Part shown: positions 1 to 7,562 of the stretch, one piece after another
Position numbering within the stretch: position 1 is the first letter of the stretch
Layout: the number at the start of each line of letters is the position of its first letter
NCBI RefSeq assembly: GCF_011751745.2
Contig: NZ_CP061170.1
Location: forward strand, 2,542,001-2,606,000
Source: Paramicrobacterium fandaimingii
GTDB taxonomy: Bacteria; Actinomycetota; Actinomycetes; Actinomycetales; Microbacteriaceae
Length of the DNA: 64,000 nt
Direction: 5' to 3'
The notes under the pieces: generated by a model
The model's input: only the letters and a program-made list of their open reading frames with translations
Told to the model about the DNA's origin: nothing
Database searches by the model: none
Position numbers and translations under genes: made by a program

Positions 1-1
1 C

Positions 2-526
2 GTGCAGGAGACCTTGACCGCAGGGCTCGGCCGCACCCCGACCATCACCGAGATGGCCACGGCGATGGGCACCGATCGCGAAACAATCAGCGAAACGCTG
101 GCGGATGCTGCCCGAACCGTGACAACACTCGAAGACCCCACCGCGCAGTCGATCGCCTCGGAGATTCCGCTCCCCGAAGAGAGCGTGCTGCTCGGCGAAC
201 GACTCGAAGTGCTGGAGATCGCCATCAAGGCGCTTCCCGAACGCATGGCTCGCATCATCCGTGATGTGTACTTCGATGACCGGCCGGTCAAAGACATTGC
301 CGCAGAGCTGGGCATCTCTCACTCGGCGGTGTCGCAGCAGCGCTCGGAGGCCGTGCGGCTGCTTCACGACGCGCTCAACGCCTACTTCGTTGAGAAGCCG
401 GGGGCTGAAGTCGCTTCCACCTCGCGGGTTTCCACGGCGTCGCGCGCCGCGTACTTCGCTCGCATGGCCGAACACAGCAACGTACGTATCTCGACGGTGT
501 TTCGTCAGCACGCTCTGGCGGTCTGA
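2..526 (+). CDS. fliA: Flagellar/sporulation-type sigma factor (FliA/WhiG family), C-terminal part
   Basis: This is the C-terminal ~174 residues of a sigma-70 family protein. The reading frame is open to the window edge, so the GTG at position 2 is probably an internal valine. Residues 10-35 look like the end of sigma region 3. The stretch LPERMARIIRDVYF, then DIAAELGISHSAVSQQRSEA near residues 79-120, is a region 4.2 helix-turn-helix that would read the -35 element. The position directly before flagellin genes carrying CTAA/GCCGATA promoters fits the alternative flagellar sigma. About 50 extra residues follow region 4 and have no assigned role. Family assignment is firm; the exact ortholog (FliA or WhiG) is inferred from context. 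Confidence 0.85.
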   Translation: MQETLTAGLGRTPTITEMATAMGTDRETISETLADAARTVTTLEDPTAQSIASEIPLPEESVLLGERLEVLEIAIKALPERMARIIRDVYFDDRPVKDIAAELGISHSAVSQQRSEAVRLLHDALNAYFVEKPGAEVASTSRVSTASRAAYFARMAEHSNVRISTVFRQHALAV

Positions 527-590
527 TCTCATCGCAACACCCTCTCTACGGCCGTGAGCCGTTCCGCGCCGTCTGTCAGCTTTTCATCGT

Positions 591-613
591 ACGTGACAAA
601 TATTCACGTTTTG
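591..613 (+). terminator. Weak intrinsic terminator after the sigma gene
   Basis: A 6-bp stem (ACGTGA 591-596 with TCACGT 604-609) with a 7-nt loop runs into TTTT. The stem is short, so termination may be partial. Confidence 0.35.
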
Positions 614-654
614 TGCGCAGGGCGCAAGTCCCCCGTCGGGAGGGCACGGCACGC

Positions 655-681
655 CTAACATCCTCATTCCCCCTGCCGATA
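655..681 (+). promoter_or_regulatory. FliA-type promoter of flagellin 1
   Basis: CTAA at 655-658 and GCCGATA at 675-681 are separated by 16 nt. This matches the flagellar sigma consensus, and the same spacing recurs before flagellin 2, flgB and fliM. Transcription should start near 687-689. Confidence 0.85.
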
Positions 682-690
682 GCTGACAAC

Positions 691-734
691 AGAGCCCATG
701 GATGGGCTCTGCACCATGACCCACTCACGGAGGA
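691..734 (+). promoter_or_regulatory. Flagellin 1 leader with a CsrA-type hairpin and GGA at the ribosome-binding site
   Basis: Positions 691-710 form a perfect inverted repeat: AGAGCCCA pairs with TGGGCTCT and leaves the loop TGGA. The sequence around the loop, CATGGATG, resembles the CsrA core ANGGAUG. A second ANGGA (ACGGA, 727-731) overlaps the Shine-Dalgarno GGAGGA at 729-734, 7 nt before the start codon. One site in a hairpin and one on the ribosome site is the arrangement known from the Bacillus hag leader. CsrA binding here is an inference. Confidence 0.6.
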
Positions 735-1069
735 ACCAACAATGGGTATGCAAATCAACACAAACGTTGCGGCACTCAACGCGTACCGCAACCTGTCGAA
801 CACGCAGAACGATCTGTCGAATTCGCTGGAGAAGCTCTCGAGCGGTCTGCGCATCAACCGGGCAGCAGACGATGCTGCCGGCCTCGCGATCTCCGAGGGC
901 CTGCGCTCGCAGGTCAACGGCCTGAACGTTGCAGCCCGCAACGCGCAGGACGGCATCTCGGTCATCCAGACCGCGGAAGGTGCACTGACCGAGGTCCACT
1001 CAATTCTTCAGCGCGTCCGCGACCTCGCTGTTCAGGCCGGCAACGACTCGAACAACACCGAATCACGCG
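691..1069 (+). repeat. 5' block identical to the second flagellin (1721-2099)
   Basis: The 379 bp from the leader hairpin through codon ~109 of flagellin 1 match 1721-2099 base for base by line-by-line comparison. The match breaks sharply at both ends (c690/a1720 and c1070/a2100). This indicates recent duplication or gene conversion. Confidence 0.9.
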
Positions 1070-1611
1070 CAGCGATTCAGACGGAAGTGACACAGCTGAC
1101 CGACGAGCTCGTACGCATCGCCGATGCAACGAACTTCAACGGGATCGATCTACTGAAGGGCGGCGACCTCACATTCCAGGTTGGTGCCGACGGTGGCGCC
1201 GCGTCTCAGATCACTGTGTCGCTTGCCGACATGCAGGACGCTCTTTCGTCAATCACAGCCTTGACCTACGCCGCTGGTGCTCCGACGACGCACACACCTG
1301 ACGCGACGAACTACCTGTTCGACTCGGCAGCGAATGCGGCACTCGCGATCACCGCGATCGACACGGCCATCACGAAGGTGTCGTCTGCGCGTGCCGAGCT
1401 CGGTGCGTCGCAGAACCGCTTCGAGTCGACGATCAACAGCCTCAACGTCTCCTCGGAGAACCTTGCCGCTGCTGAGAGCCGCATCCGCGACACCGACATG
1501 GCGTCAGAGATGGTCAAGTACACCGCAGCGAACATCCTGTCGCAGGCAGGCACAGCAATGCTCGCCCAGGCCAACCAGGCAAACCAGGGCGTACTCCAGC
1601 TGCTCCGCTAA
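742..1611 (+). CDS. fliC: Flagellin, copy 1
   Basis: This 289-residue filament subunit starts at the ATG 7 nt after GGAGGA. The conserved flagellin N-terminal helix domain ([16 protein letters not shown], residues ~3-18, up to about residue 140) and the C-terminal domain ([16 protein letters not shown] onward, ending in QGVLQLLR) assemble the filament core. The variable middle, residues ~140-215, is short, so this is a compact flagellin without large D2/D3 domains. Translation could begin further upstream, but only this ATG has a ribosome site and matches the family start. It lies between its own promoter and a strong terminator, so it is transcribed alone. The ends are identical to copy 2; only the middle differs. 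Confidence 0.96.
   Translation: MGMQINTNVAALNAYRNLSNTQNDLSNSLEKLSSGLRINRAADDAAGLAISEGLRSQVNGLNVAARNAQDGISVIQTAEGALTEVHSILQRVRDLAVQAGNDSNNTESRAAIQTEVTQLTDELVRIADATNFNGIDLLKGGDLTFQVGADGGAASQITVSLADMQDALSSITALTYAAGAPTTHTPDATNYLFDSAANAALAITAIDTAITKVSSARAELGASQNRFESTINSLNVSSENLAAAESRIRDTDMASEMVKYTAANILSQAGTAMLAQANQANQGVLQLLR
1390..1611 (+). repeat. 3' block identical to the second flagellin (2411-2632)
   Basis: The last 222 bp of flagellin 1, encoding the C-terminal coiled-coil and D0 region, are identical to 2411-2632. Together with the identical 5' block, this leaves only the central ~320-340 bp divergent. Confidence 0.88.
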
Positions 1612-1621
1612 CACCGGTGAT

Positions 1622-1664
1622 GAGCGCTCGACGGCAGACCGCCGTCGAGCGCTCGTTGCTTTTC
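1622..1664 (+). terminator. Intrinsic terminator of flagellin 1
   Basis: A perfect 14-bp stem (1622-1635 with 1641-1654) and a 5-nt loop are followed by GTTGCTTTTCC. It insulates flagellin 1 from flagellin 2. Confidence 0.85.
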
Positions 1665-1683
1665 CCCACGCGACAACGTCCGC

Positions 1684-1710
1684 CTAACGGTTCTCTGCTC
1701 GATGCCGATA
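1684..1710 (+). promoter_or_regulatory. FliA-type promoter of flagellin 2
   Basis: CTAA 1684-1687 and GCCGATA 1704-1710 have the same 16-nt spacing as the flagellin 1 promoter. The surrounding bases differ, so the two boxes are conserved by function and not merely as part of the duplicated block, which starts at 1721. Confidence 0.85.
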
Positions 1711-1720
1711 GGTGAGGATA

Positions 1721-1764
1721 AGAGCCCATGGATGGGCTCTGCACCATGACCCACTCACGGAGGA
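1721..1764 (+). promoter_or_regulatory. Flagellin 2 leader, identical CsrA-type hairpin
   Basis: The hairpin with a TGGA loop (1721-1740) and the GGA-containing ribosome site (1757-1764) are exact copies of the flagellin 1 leader. Both filament genes should therefore share any post-transcriptional control. Confidence 0.6.
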
Positions 1765-1771
1765 ACCAACA

Positions 1772-2632
1772 ATGGGTATGCAAATCAACACAAACGTTGC
1801 GGCACTCAACGCGTACCGCAACCTGTCGAACACGCAGAACGATCTGTCGAATTCGCTGGAGAAGCTCTCGAGCGGTCTGCGCATCAACCGGGCAGCAGAC
1901 GATGCTGCCGGCCTCGCGATCTCCGAGGGCCTGCGCTCGCAGGTCAACGGCCTGAACGTTGCAGCCCGCAACGCGCAGGACGGCATCTCGGTCATCCAGA
2001 CCGCGGAAGGTGCACTGACCGAGGTCCACTCAATTCTTCAGCGCGTCCGCGACCTCGCTGTTCAGGCCGGCAACGACTCGAACAACACCGAATCACGCGA
2101 AGCGATCACCACCGAAGTTACCGGTCTCGTCGATGAGCTCATCCGCATCTCCGACTCCACAAACTTCAACGGCATCCAGCTGCTCGACGGTTCGGCCGGG
2201 GCCGCAGGTGACGGCGTGCTGAGCTTCCAGGTTGGAGCAGACGGATCCACCGCGAACCAAATCACGGTTGATCTGGGCGCCGCGGACATCAAGACGCTCG
2301 CGACCACCCTGCAAGGCAGCATTGTCACCACCGATGGCTTTGCGGACGCGACTCTCGCCGCTGCCACGATCGACACCATTGACACGGCCATCACGTCGGT
2401 CTCGTCTGCTCGTGCCGAGCTCGGTGCGTCGCAGAACCGCTTCGAGTCGACGATCAACAGCCTCAACGTCTCCTCGGAGAACCTTGCCGCTGCTGAGAGC
2501 CGCATCCGCGACACCGACATGGCGTCAGAGATGGTCAAGTACACCGCAGCGAACATCCTGTCGCAGGCAGGCACAGCAATGCTCGCCCAGGCCAACCAGG
2601 CAAACCAGGGCGTACTCCAGCTGCTCCGCTAA
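1772..2632 (+). CDS. fliC: Flagellin, copy 2
   Basis: This is a second compact flagellin of 286 residues. Its N-terminal ~109 and C-terminal ~73 residues are encoded by DNA identical to copy 1. The middle differs (for example [20 protein letters not shown] against a shorter segment in copy 1), so the two proteins would share the polymerising core but expose different surfaces. The start ATG follows GGAGGA by 7 nt. Whether both are co-assembled or one predominates cannot be read from the sequence. Confidence 0.96.
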   Translation: MGMQINTNVAALNAYRNLSNTQNDLSNSLEKLSSGLRINRAADDAAGLAISEGLRSQVNGLNVAARNAQDGISVIQTAEGALTEVHSILQRVRDLAVQAGNDSNNTESREAITTEVTGLVDELIRISDSTNFNGIQLLDGSAGAAGDGVLSFQVGADGSTANQITVDLGAADIKTLATTLQGSIVTTDGFADATLAAATIDTIDTAITSVSSARAELGASQNRFESTINSLNVSSENLAAAESRIRDTDMASEMVKYTAANILSQAGTAMLAQANQANQGVLQLLR

Positions 2633-2645
2633 GCGGTAATCAGCC

Positions 2646-2696
2646 GGGCGCCTGGGCAGGGAAAGACCTGGACCGTCCTTCCCCGCCCAGGCGCCC
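2646..2696 (+). terminator. Long hairpin between flagellin 2 and fliD
   Basis: A perfect 12-bp stem (2646-2657 with 2685-2696) continues as an imperfect inner stem, giving a very stable ~24-bp hairpin. No T-run follows, so it may terminate poorly or protect the flagellin mRNA 3' end while letting some transcription reach fliD. Confidence 0.6.
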
Positions 2697-2729
2697 AACA
2701 CCGTGACAACTGCATGTGAAAGGCGACTC

Positions 2730-4112
2730 ATGGGACTCTCGTTCGACGGCCTCGCCAGCGGCCTCGACACGACTTCGATCATCAACGCGCTCATGGACGT
2801 CGAGGCAATTCCCCAGACGCTCCTGCAGAACAAGGTGACCGACAAGAACACGATCATCTCGAACCTGCAGTCTCTCAACTCCAAGCTTCAAGAGCTTGTC
2901 GACAACGCGAAGACCGCAGCCGAGGCGCGGTCGCTCTCCGCGTTCACGGGAACGAGCTCGAGTGACAGCGTCACCGTCTCTGCGTCTTCCGCAGCATCCG
3001 CGGGGTCAATCGACATCGTCGTCGATAAGATCGCCACGGCGCAGACTGTCGTCACCGCCGCCCACACCGTGTGGCCCGATGACCCGCCCGTGCTGACGTT
3101 TGTCGACGCCGAGGGCGAGGTGACCGAGATCACCGCCGACTCGGCAGAGCCCGCTGCCCTCGCGAAAGCCATCAACGCCGCAGACATCGGTGCCACGGCG
3201 AGCGTCGTTCCCGCCGGCGTCGATGCAAACGGCGACACCCTCTACCGACTGCAGCTTGTCGCGTCAGAGACGGGCACGGAGGGCGCGTTCACCATGTACC
3301 GGGGCGACGCCGCCTCGCTCGACGCGGGAACCGCCGTCAACATCGCAGACGAGCCCGGTGCCGCCACAATTGCCACGGCGCAGGACGCACAGGTCACCCT
3401 CTGGGCCGGCACCGCCGCCGAGCAGAGCATCACGTCGTCGAGCAACACGTTCGCGGGCCTCATGACCGGCGTCGACGTCACGGTTACGGCGGTGTCGACA
3501 GCCCCCGTCACCGTGACCGTTGCACCGGACTCCGCGGCAAGCACGAAGACGGCGAAGGAGTTCGTCGACCAGATCGCATCGATTCTGGCGGGCATCGCCA
3601 ACGGCTCAAAGGCCACCGTCTCGACAGACTCGGGCACGAACACGACGCTCGGCGTCTTCACAGGGGACAGCACGGTGCGGGCGCTGCGCCAAGCACTGTC
3701 GAACGCTGTGCAGTACCCCGTCGACGGCGACTCGCCCTCGAGCATCGGCATCTCGATCGACCGCTACGGCGTGCTCAGCTTCGATGAGGAGAAATTCACG
3801 GCGGCCCTCGCCGACGACCCCGAGGCGGTGAACGCCATCTTCACCGGTGTCGCGGCCCGCGTGCAGGACGTCTCAGACCAGTACTCCGATAAGTACGACG
3901 GCATGCTCACGATGCGCATCACCGGTCAAGAAGACGAGGTGGGGCGTCTCGGCGACCAGATCGACCGCTGGGACACCCGGCTGGAACAGCGCCGCGCAAC
4001 ACTCGAGCGCACCTACGCGCAGCTCGAAGTGATGCTCTCGCAGATGCAGTCGCAGTCCAGCTTCCTCACATCACAACTGTCATCACTTCCGAGTATGGGG
4101 GAGAGCTCATGA
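2730..4112 (+). CDS. fliD: Flagellar filament cap protein FliD (HAP2)
   Basis: This 460-residue cap protein promotes flagellin folding at the filament tip. The N-terminus MGLSFDGLASGLDTTSIINA is the typical FliD/HAP2 start. The C-terminal ~60 residues form a coiled coil (RLGDQIDRWDTRLEQRRATL) ending in the FliD_C pattern. The middle is Ala/Thr/Val-rich. The ATG at 2730 is chosen because it opens the conserved motif and follows GAAAGGCG. No separate FliA-type promoter is visible, so expression probably comes by readthrough or from a weaker promoter. The stop overlaps fliS in ATGA. Confidence 0.93.
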   Translation: MGLSFDGLASGLDTTSIINALMDVEAIPQTLLQNKVTDKNTIISNLQSLNSKLQELVDNAKTAAEARSLSAFTGTSSSDSVTVSASSAASAGSIDIVVDKIATAQTVVTAAHTVWPDDPPVLTFVDAEGEVTEITADSAEPAALAKAINAADIGATASVVPAGVDANGDTLYRLQLVASETGTEGAFTMYRGDAASLDAGTAVNIADEPGAATIATAQDAQVTLWAGTAAEQSITSSSNTFAGLMTGVDVTVTAVSTAPVTVTVAPDSAASTKTAKEFVDQIASILAGIANGSKATVSTDSGTNTTLGVFTGDSTVRALRQALSNAVQYPVDGDSPSSIGISIDRYGVLSFDEEKFTAALADDPEAVNAIFTGVAARVQDVSDQYSDKYDGMLTMRITGQEDEVGRLGDQIDRWDTRLEQRRATLERTYAQLEVMLSQMQSQSSFLTSQLSSLPSMGESS

Positions 4113-4507
4113 ACGCCGCCCTTCGCGCGCAGCGCCAGTATCAGACGGATGCCGTCATGTCGGCCACGCCGGAACGACTGCTCACGATGCTCTACGACCG
4201 GCTTCTTCTCGACGTGGAGCGCGCCGAGGCCGCTCAACGCGCAGAGAACTGGCCCGTCGCCAACGAGAACCTTCAGCACGCGCAGGCGATCGTCACCGAG
4301 CTCACGTCGTCGCTCACCGACGCGTGGGAGGGCAGCGCAGGGCTCCGCGCCGTCTACGTCTACCTCACCCAGACGCTCATCACCGCGAACGTCACCCGGA
4401 ATGCCGACACGACGCACGAGTGCGTCGACATCATCGCTCCGCTGCGCGAGGCGTGGCACGCTTCCGCGGCATCCGTCACCTCTGCTCCGGTGAGCGCGCA
4501 TGCCTGA
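4109..4507 (+). CDS. fliS: Flagellar export chaperone FliS
   Basis: This 132-residue protein is in the FliS size class. It opens with RAQRQYQTDAVMSATPERLLTMLYDRLLLD, in which the QY...A..A.P..L..MLYD..L pattern marks the flagellin-binding chaperone family. It binds the flagellin C-terminus in the cytosol and prevents early polymerisation. It overlaps fliD by ATGA and the next gene by 8 bp, so the three are probably translationally coupled. Confidence 0.92.
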   Translation: MNAALRAQRQYQTDAVMSATPERLLTMLYDRLLLDVERAEAAQRAENWPVANENLQHAQAIVTELTSSLTDAWEGSAGLRAVYVYLTQTLITANVTRNADTTHECVDIIAPLREAWHASAASVTSAPVSAHA

Positions 4508-4772
4508 CGCGTTCGCCGAATGGACGGCGCTGCTGATCCGCTTTGAGGCCGATCTCGACCCGGCGACGCGAGTGGCTGACCCGTGGACGGCCCCGACATC
4601 GCCGATTCCCGCGCAGCTCGAGGAGTGGGCTCGCGGCATCGCCGATCGGCAGCGCGAGGCCATCGCCCACGTCGAGCACGAGAAGGCGCAGGCGCAGCAG
4701 CACCTCAACGCGCTCAGGCAGGTGCCGCCCGTGCGCGGCAACGAAGCCGTCTATCTCGACGTTGACGGATAG
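4500..4772 (+). CDS. Small FliT-position protein, possible flagellar chaperone
   Basis: This 90-residue protein is rich in Ala, Glu and Gln. It is predicted mostly helical, with a likely coiled coil at residues ~40-72 (EEWARGIADRQREAIAHVEH). No diagnostic motif is visible. Its place directly after fliS, with an 8-bp overlap, and its size suggest a FliT-like export chaperone for FliD. The assignment rests on position and helicity only. Confidence 0.6.
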   Translation: MPDAFAEWTALLIRFEADLDPATRVADPWTAPTSPIPAQLEEWARGIADRQREAIAHVEHEKAQAQQHLNALRQVPPVRGNEAVYLDVDG

Positions 4773-4835
4773 CCCAGGAAACAGCATCTCAGCGACGGCT
4801 TTGAGTCTCGCGCTGAGCTTTGTGCCGACGAGCAG

Positions 4836-4862
4836 CTAACGCGAGGGGGCTGGCTGCCGATA
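4836..4862 (+). promoter_or_regulatory. FliA-type promoter of the flgB operon
   Basis: CTAA 4836-4839 and GCCGATA 4856-4862 again have a 16-nt spacer. Predicted start is near 4869. This is the likely main promoter of the basal-body/export operon. Confidence 0.8.
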
Positions 4863-4871
4863 GAGCACAAG

Positions 4872-4910
4872 GAGCACGGATCGCTCACCACATGAGGCCA
4901 CGGATCGGCC
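4872..4910 (+). promoter_or_regulatory. flgB leader: two tandem hairpins with identical ACGGATC loops
   Basis: GAGC (4872-4875) pairs with GCTC (4883-4886), and GGCC (4896-4899) pairs with GGCC (4907-4910). Both enclose the same 7-nt loop ACGGATC, which contains the ANGGA core bound by CsrA. The stems are unrelated in sequence while the loops are the same, which argues for selection on the loop. Only four base pairs support each stem, so folding needs testing. Confidence 0.55.
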
Positions 4911-4937
4911 ACTCGTCAACACTTGGGAACGGTGTTC

Positions 4938-5279
4938 GTGTTCGATTCAGTGACAGCTGTGGCACTCACCAGCGCGCTTGACGGCTTGTCGCAGCGCCAA
5001 CGTGCCATCGCCGACAACATTGCAAATATCAACACTCCCGGCTACCACTCCAAGCGCGTGCAGTTCGAAGACGAACTTGCCGCCTCGGTTGCCGCCGGGG
5101 ACGGTCACGTGACCGCATCGGTCGGCGAGTCTCTCGAGCCGACGCGCCTCGACGGAAACAACGTCAATCTCGACACCGAGACGCTCTCGAACATCGACAC
5201 CGTGCTGCGCTACCAGTTCGCCACACAGGCGATGAACGGTCAGTTCAGTGCGGTGCGCACCGCATTGAGGAGCAACTGA
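4938..5279 (+). CDS. flgB: Flagellar basal-body rod protein FlgB
   Basis: This proximal rod subunit of ~113 residues contains the rod/hook signature ALDGLSQRQRAIADNIANINTPGY near its N-terminus and a helical C-terminus. Start choice is uncertain: TTG 4923, GTG 4932 and GTG 4938 are in frame. GTG 4938 is preferred because GGGAA (4925-4929) lies about 8 nt upstream and the protein then begins at the family position. The gene opens a chain of overlapping genes; its TGA shares a base with the flgC ATG. Confidence 0.92.
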   Translation: MFDSVTAVALTSALDGLSQRQRAIADNIANINTPGYHSKRVQFEDELAASVAAGDGHVTASVGESLEPTRLDGNNVNLDTETLSNIDTVLRYQFATQAMNGQFSAVRTALRSN

Positions 5280-5671
5280 TGACGTTTGATGCAATCGGAA
5301 TCGCGGGAACGGGTCTCACCGTTCACCGCAAGTGGCTGGATGCCCTGAGCGACAACATCGCGAATATCAACACGGCGACCTCCGGAGACGACGCGGCGTT
5401 TCAAGAGCGCTACATTGTCGTTGAAGCCGGGCAGGAAACACCCGGCGTCTATGTTGCGGGAACCGCTCTCGGCGATGCCGAGGGCCGCTTAGTGTACGAG
5501 CCGGCGAACCCGCTCGCAAATGACGACGGCTACGTGCGATACCCCGACATCGATCTGGGCACTCAGATGAGCGAGCTCATTCTCGCCCAGCGCGGCTACC
5601 AGGCAAATGCCGCCGTTGTCGATCGCGCCAAGACAAGCTATGAAGCCGCCCTGCAGATCGGACGCAGCTGA
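5279..5671 (+). CDS. flgC: Flagellar basal-body rod protein FlgC
   Basis: This 130-residue rod subunit has the N-terminal motif LSDNIANINT (residues ~21-30) and the conserved C-terminal motif QMSELILAQRGYQANAAVVD. It lies between flgB and fliE with 1-bp overlaps on both sides, the standard flgBC-fliE order. Confidence 0.95.
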   Translation: MTFDAIGIAGTGLTVHRKWLDALSDNIANINTATSGDDAAFQERYIVVEAGQETPGVYVAGTALGDAEGRLVYEPANPLANDDGYVRYPDIDLGTQMSELILAQRGYQANAAVVDRAKTSYEAALQIGRS

Positions 5672-5973
5672 TGCCCATCCCACCCGTTGACGGAGCCTCC
5701 TCCACCGCCGCAGCCTTTGCTCCCCCGGCGCTTGAGACGCAGCCGACCGATGACAGCGCATTCGCCTCGTCGCTGACGGGCGCCATCGATGACCTGCAGC
5801 AGCTGAAAGCGACGTCGAACGAGCTCTCCGTCGCCGCCGTGACCGGTGATCTCAGCGACATCCATGCCGCCTCCATCGCCTCTGCGCGCGCCGCCGTCAC
5901 TCTCGAGCTCGTCGCCGCGGTGCGAAACAAGGGAGTCAACGCGTTCAACGAGATCATGAGGATGCAGGCCTGA
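5671..5973 (+). CDS. fliE: Flagellar hook-basal body protein FliE
   Basis: This 100-residue MS-ring/rod junction protein has the C-terminal pattern AVTLELVAAVRNKGVNAFNEIMRMQ, which is typical of FliE and resembles other axial protein C-termini. The N-terminal half is Ala/Pro-rich and poorly conserved. Starts and ends overlap flgC and fliF by one base. Confidence 0.93.
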   Translation: MPIPPVDGASSTAAAFAPPALETQPTDDSAFASSLTGAIDDLQQLKATSNELSVAAVTGDLSDIHAASIASARAAVTLELVAAVRNKGVNAFNEIMRMQA

Positions 5974-7562
5974 TGCCCCGCGCCGTCTCCTCCCTCTTTC
6001 AGCGGTTCGGTCGCACCGTGAACGCGTTCACGGTTCCGCAGCGCGCCATCGCCATCATCGGCGTTGCGGTGCTCGTTCTCGGCACCGTCGCCCTTGCCAC
6101 CTGGCTGACCCGGCCGTCGATGTCTCCGCTGTTCACCGACCTCAGCGCCTCAGACGCGAACGCCGTCGTCGAGCAGCTCAAGTCGTCTGGCGTTGAGTAC
6201 GAACTCGCCGACGGCGGCGCCACAGTGATGGTTCCCGAGAAGAACGTCTACGACCAGCGCCTCGCCGCCGCATCCGCCGGTCTCCCCACCTCAAGCTCCG
6301 AGGGGTACACGCTCCTCGACGACATGGGCGTGACGACCTCGGAGTTTCAGCAGTCCGTCACCTACAAGCGCGCAATTGAAGGTGAGCTCGCCGACACGAT
6401 CTCGTCGCTCGACGGCGTCACCGCGGCATCCGTTCAACTCGCGATTCCCGAGGAGAGCGTCTTCGTCTCAGAGAAGGTCGACCCGACGGCATCCGTCTTC
6501 ATCGAGACGGATAAGGGCGCGACGCTCGCGAAGGGCCAGGTGGAGGCGATCGTTCACCTCACGTCTGCAGCGATCACCGATCTTAAGGCAGAGAACGTCG
6601 CTGTCATCGACCAGGCCGGCGAGGTGCTCTCGGCCGTGGGCGTCGGCGCGACAGGGGGAACAGACCAGCAGGCAGGGGATTACGAGGCTCGCGTCAGCCA
6701 GAACATTCAGGACATGCTCGACGCGATCGTCGGCGCGGGCAACGCGACGGTGACCGTTGCGGCCGAGATGAACCTGTCGGCGACCGAGAAGCTCGACGAA
6801 GCGTATTCGCTTCCCGAAGGTGACATTCCGATCGACGAGAAGACGAAATCAGAGAAGTACTCGGGCGGGAGCGGAGGCGGCTCCGGCGTGCTCGGCCCAG
6901 ACAACATCGGCGTTCCCGGAGGCGGGAACAACGGCAACTACGAAGCGACAGAGACAACGCGAAACAATGCGGTGAACAAGTCGACGGAGAAGACGACGAC
7001 GCCCGCCGGCGCAATCAACCGCCAGACCGTGTCTGTGGCCGTCGATTCGGATGCCGCAGAGAACGTCGACCTCGGCCAGATTCAGAACCTCGTCACAACG
7101 GCAGCCGGAATCGACACGGCCCGCGGCGACGACGTCACAGTCGCGCTCGTGTCGTTCAGCGAGACTGACGCGAATGCCGCCAAGGAAGCGCTGCAGGCAG
7201 CGAAGGATGCCGCTGCCGCCGACCGCATGAGCGCCATCATCCGCACGGGAATCATCGCCGCGGCGATCCTCGCGACGCTGATCGCCGGCATCGTGCTCTA
7301 CGCACGACGCAACAAGCAGCAGACCCGCGAGTCAATTGAGCTGACGCAGATTGACGAGCCGTCGGCCTTCGACGAGCTGCTTGAGGCGCCGACCGAGAAG
7401 CTCTCGCTCGAGACATCCGACCCCGGGCCCGATCCCGAGCCCGGTCCGGAGGAGATCTCGATGAACAAGCGACGTGCCGAGATCGACGCCATTGCCGGGC
7501 GCGACCCGGGCAAGACCGCTGAGCTGCTGCGCACGCTCATGGACGACAGGCAAGACGCATGA
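5973..7562 (+). CDS. fliF: Flagellar MS-ring protein FliF
   Basis: This 529-residue ring protein has two membrane helices, near residues 25-45 (AIIGVAVLVLGTVALATWL) and ~430-450 (IIRTGIIAAAILATLIAGIVL). The periplasmic-side YscJ/FliF domain includes SPLFTDLSASDANAVVEQLK and the MS-ring motif around LADTISSLDGVTAASVQLAIPE. A Gly-rich, low-complexity loop (~residues 300-325) precedes the second helix. The cytosolic tail, ending NKRRAEIDAIAGRDPGKTAELLRTL, binds FliG, the next gene (ATGA overlap). Confidence 0.96.
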   Translation: MPRAVSSLFQRFGRTVNAFTVPQRAIAIIGVAVLVLGTVALATWLTRPSMSPLFTDLSASDANAVVEQLKSSGVEYELADGGATVMVPEKNVYDQRLAAASAGLPTSSSEGYTLLDDMGVTTSEFQQSVTYKRAIEGELADTISSLDGVTAASVQLAIPEESVFVSEKVDPTASVFIETDKGATLAKGQVEAIVHLTSAAITDLKAENVAVIDQAGEVLSAVGVGATGGTDQQAGDYEARVSQNIQDMLDAIVGAGNATVTVAAEMNLSATEKLDEAYSLPEGDIPIDEKTKSEKYSGGSGGGSGVLGPDNIGVPGGGNNGNYEATETTRNNAVNKSTEKTTTPAGAINRQTVSVAVDSDAAENVDLGQIQNLVTTAAGIDTARGDDVTVALVSFSETDANAAKEALQAAKDAAAADRMSAIIRTGIIAAAILATLIAGIVLYARRNKQQTRESIELTQIDEPSAFDELLEAPTEKLSLETSDPGPDPEPGPEEISMNKRRAEIDAIAGRDPGKTAELLRTLMDDRQDA

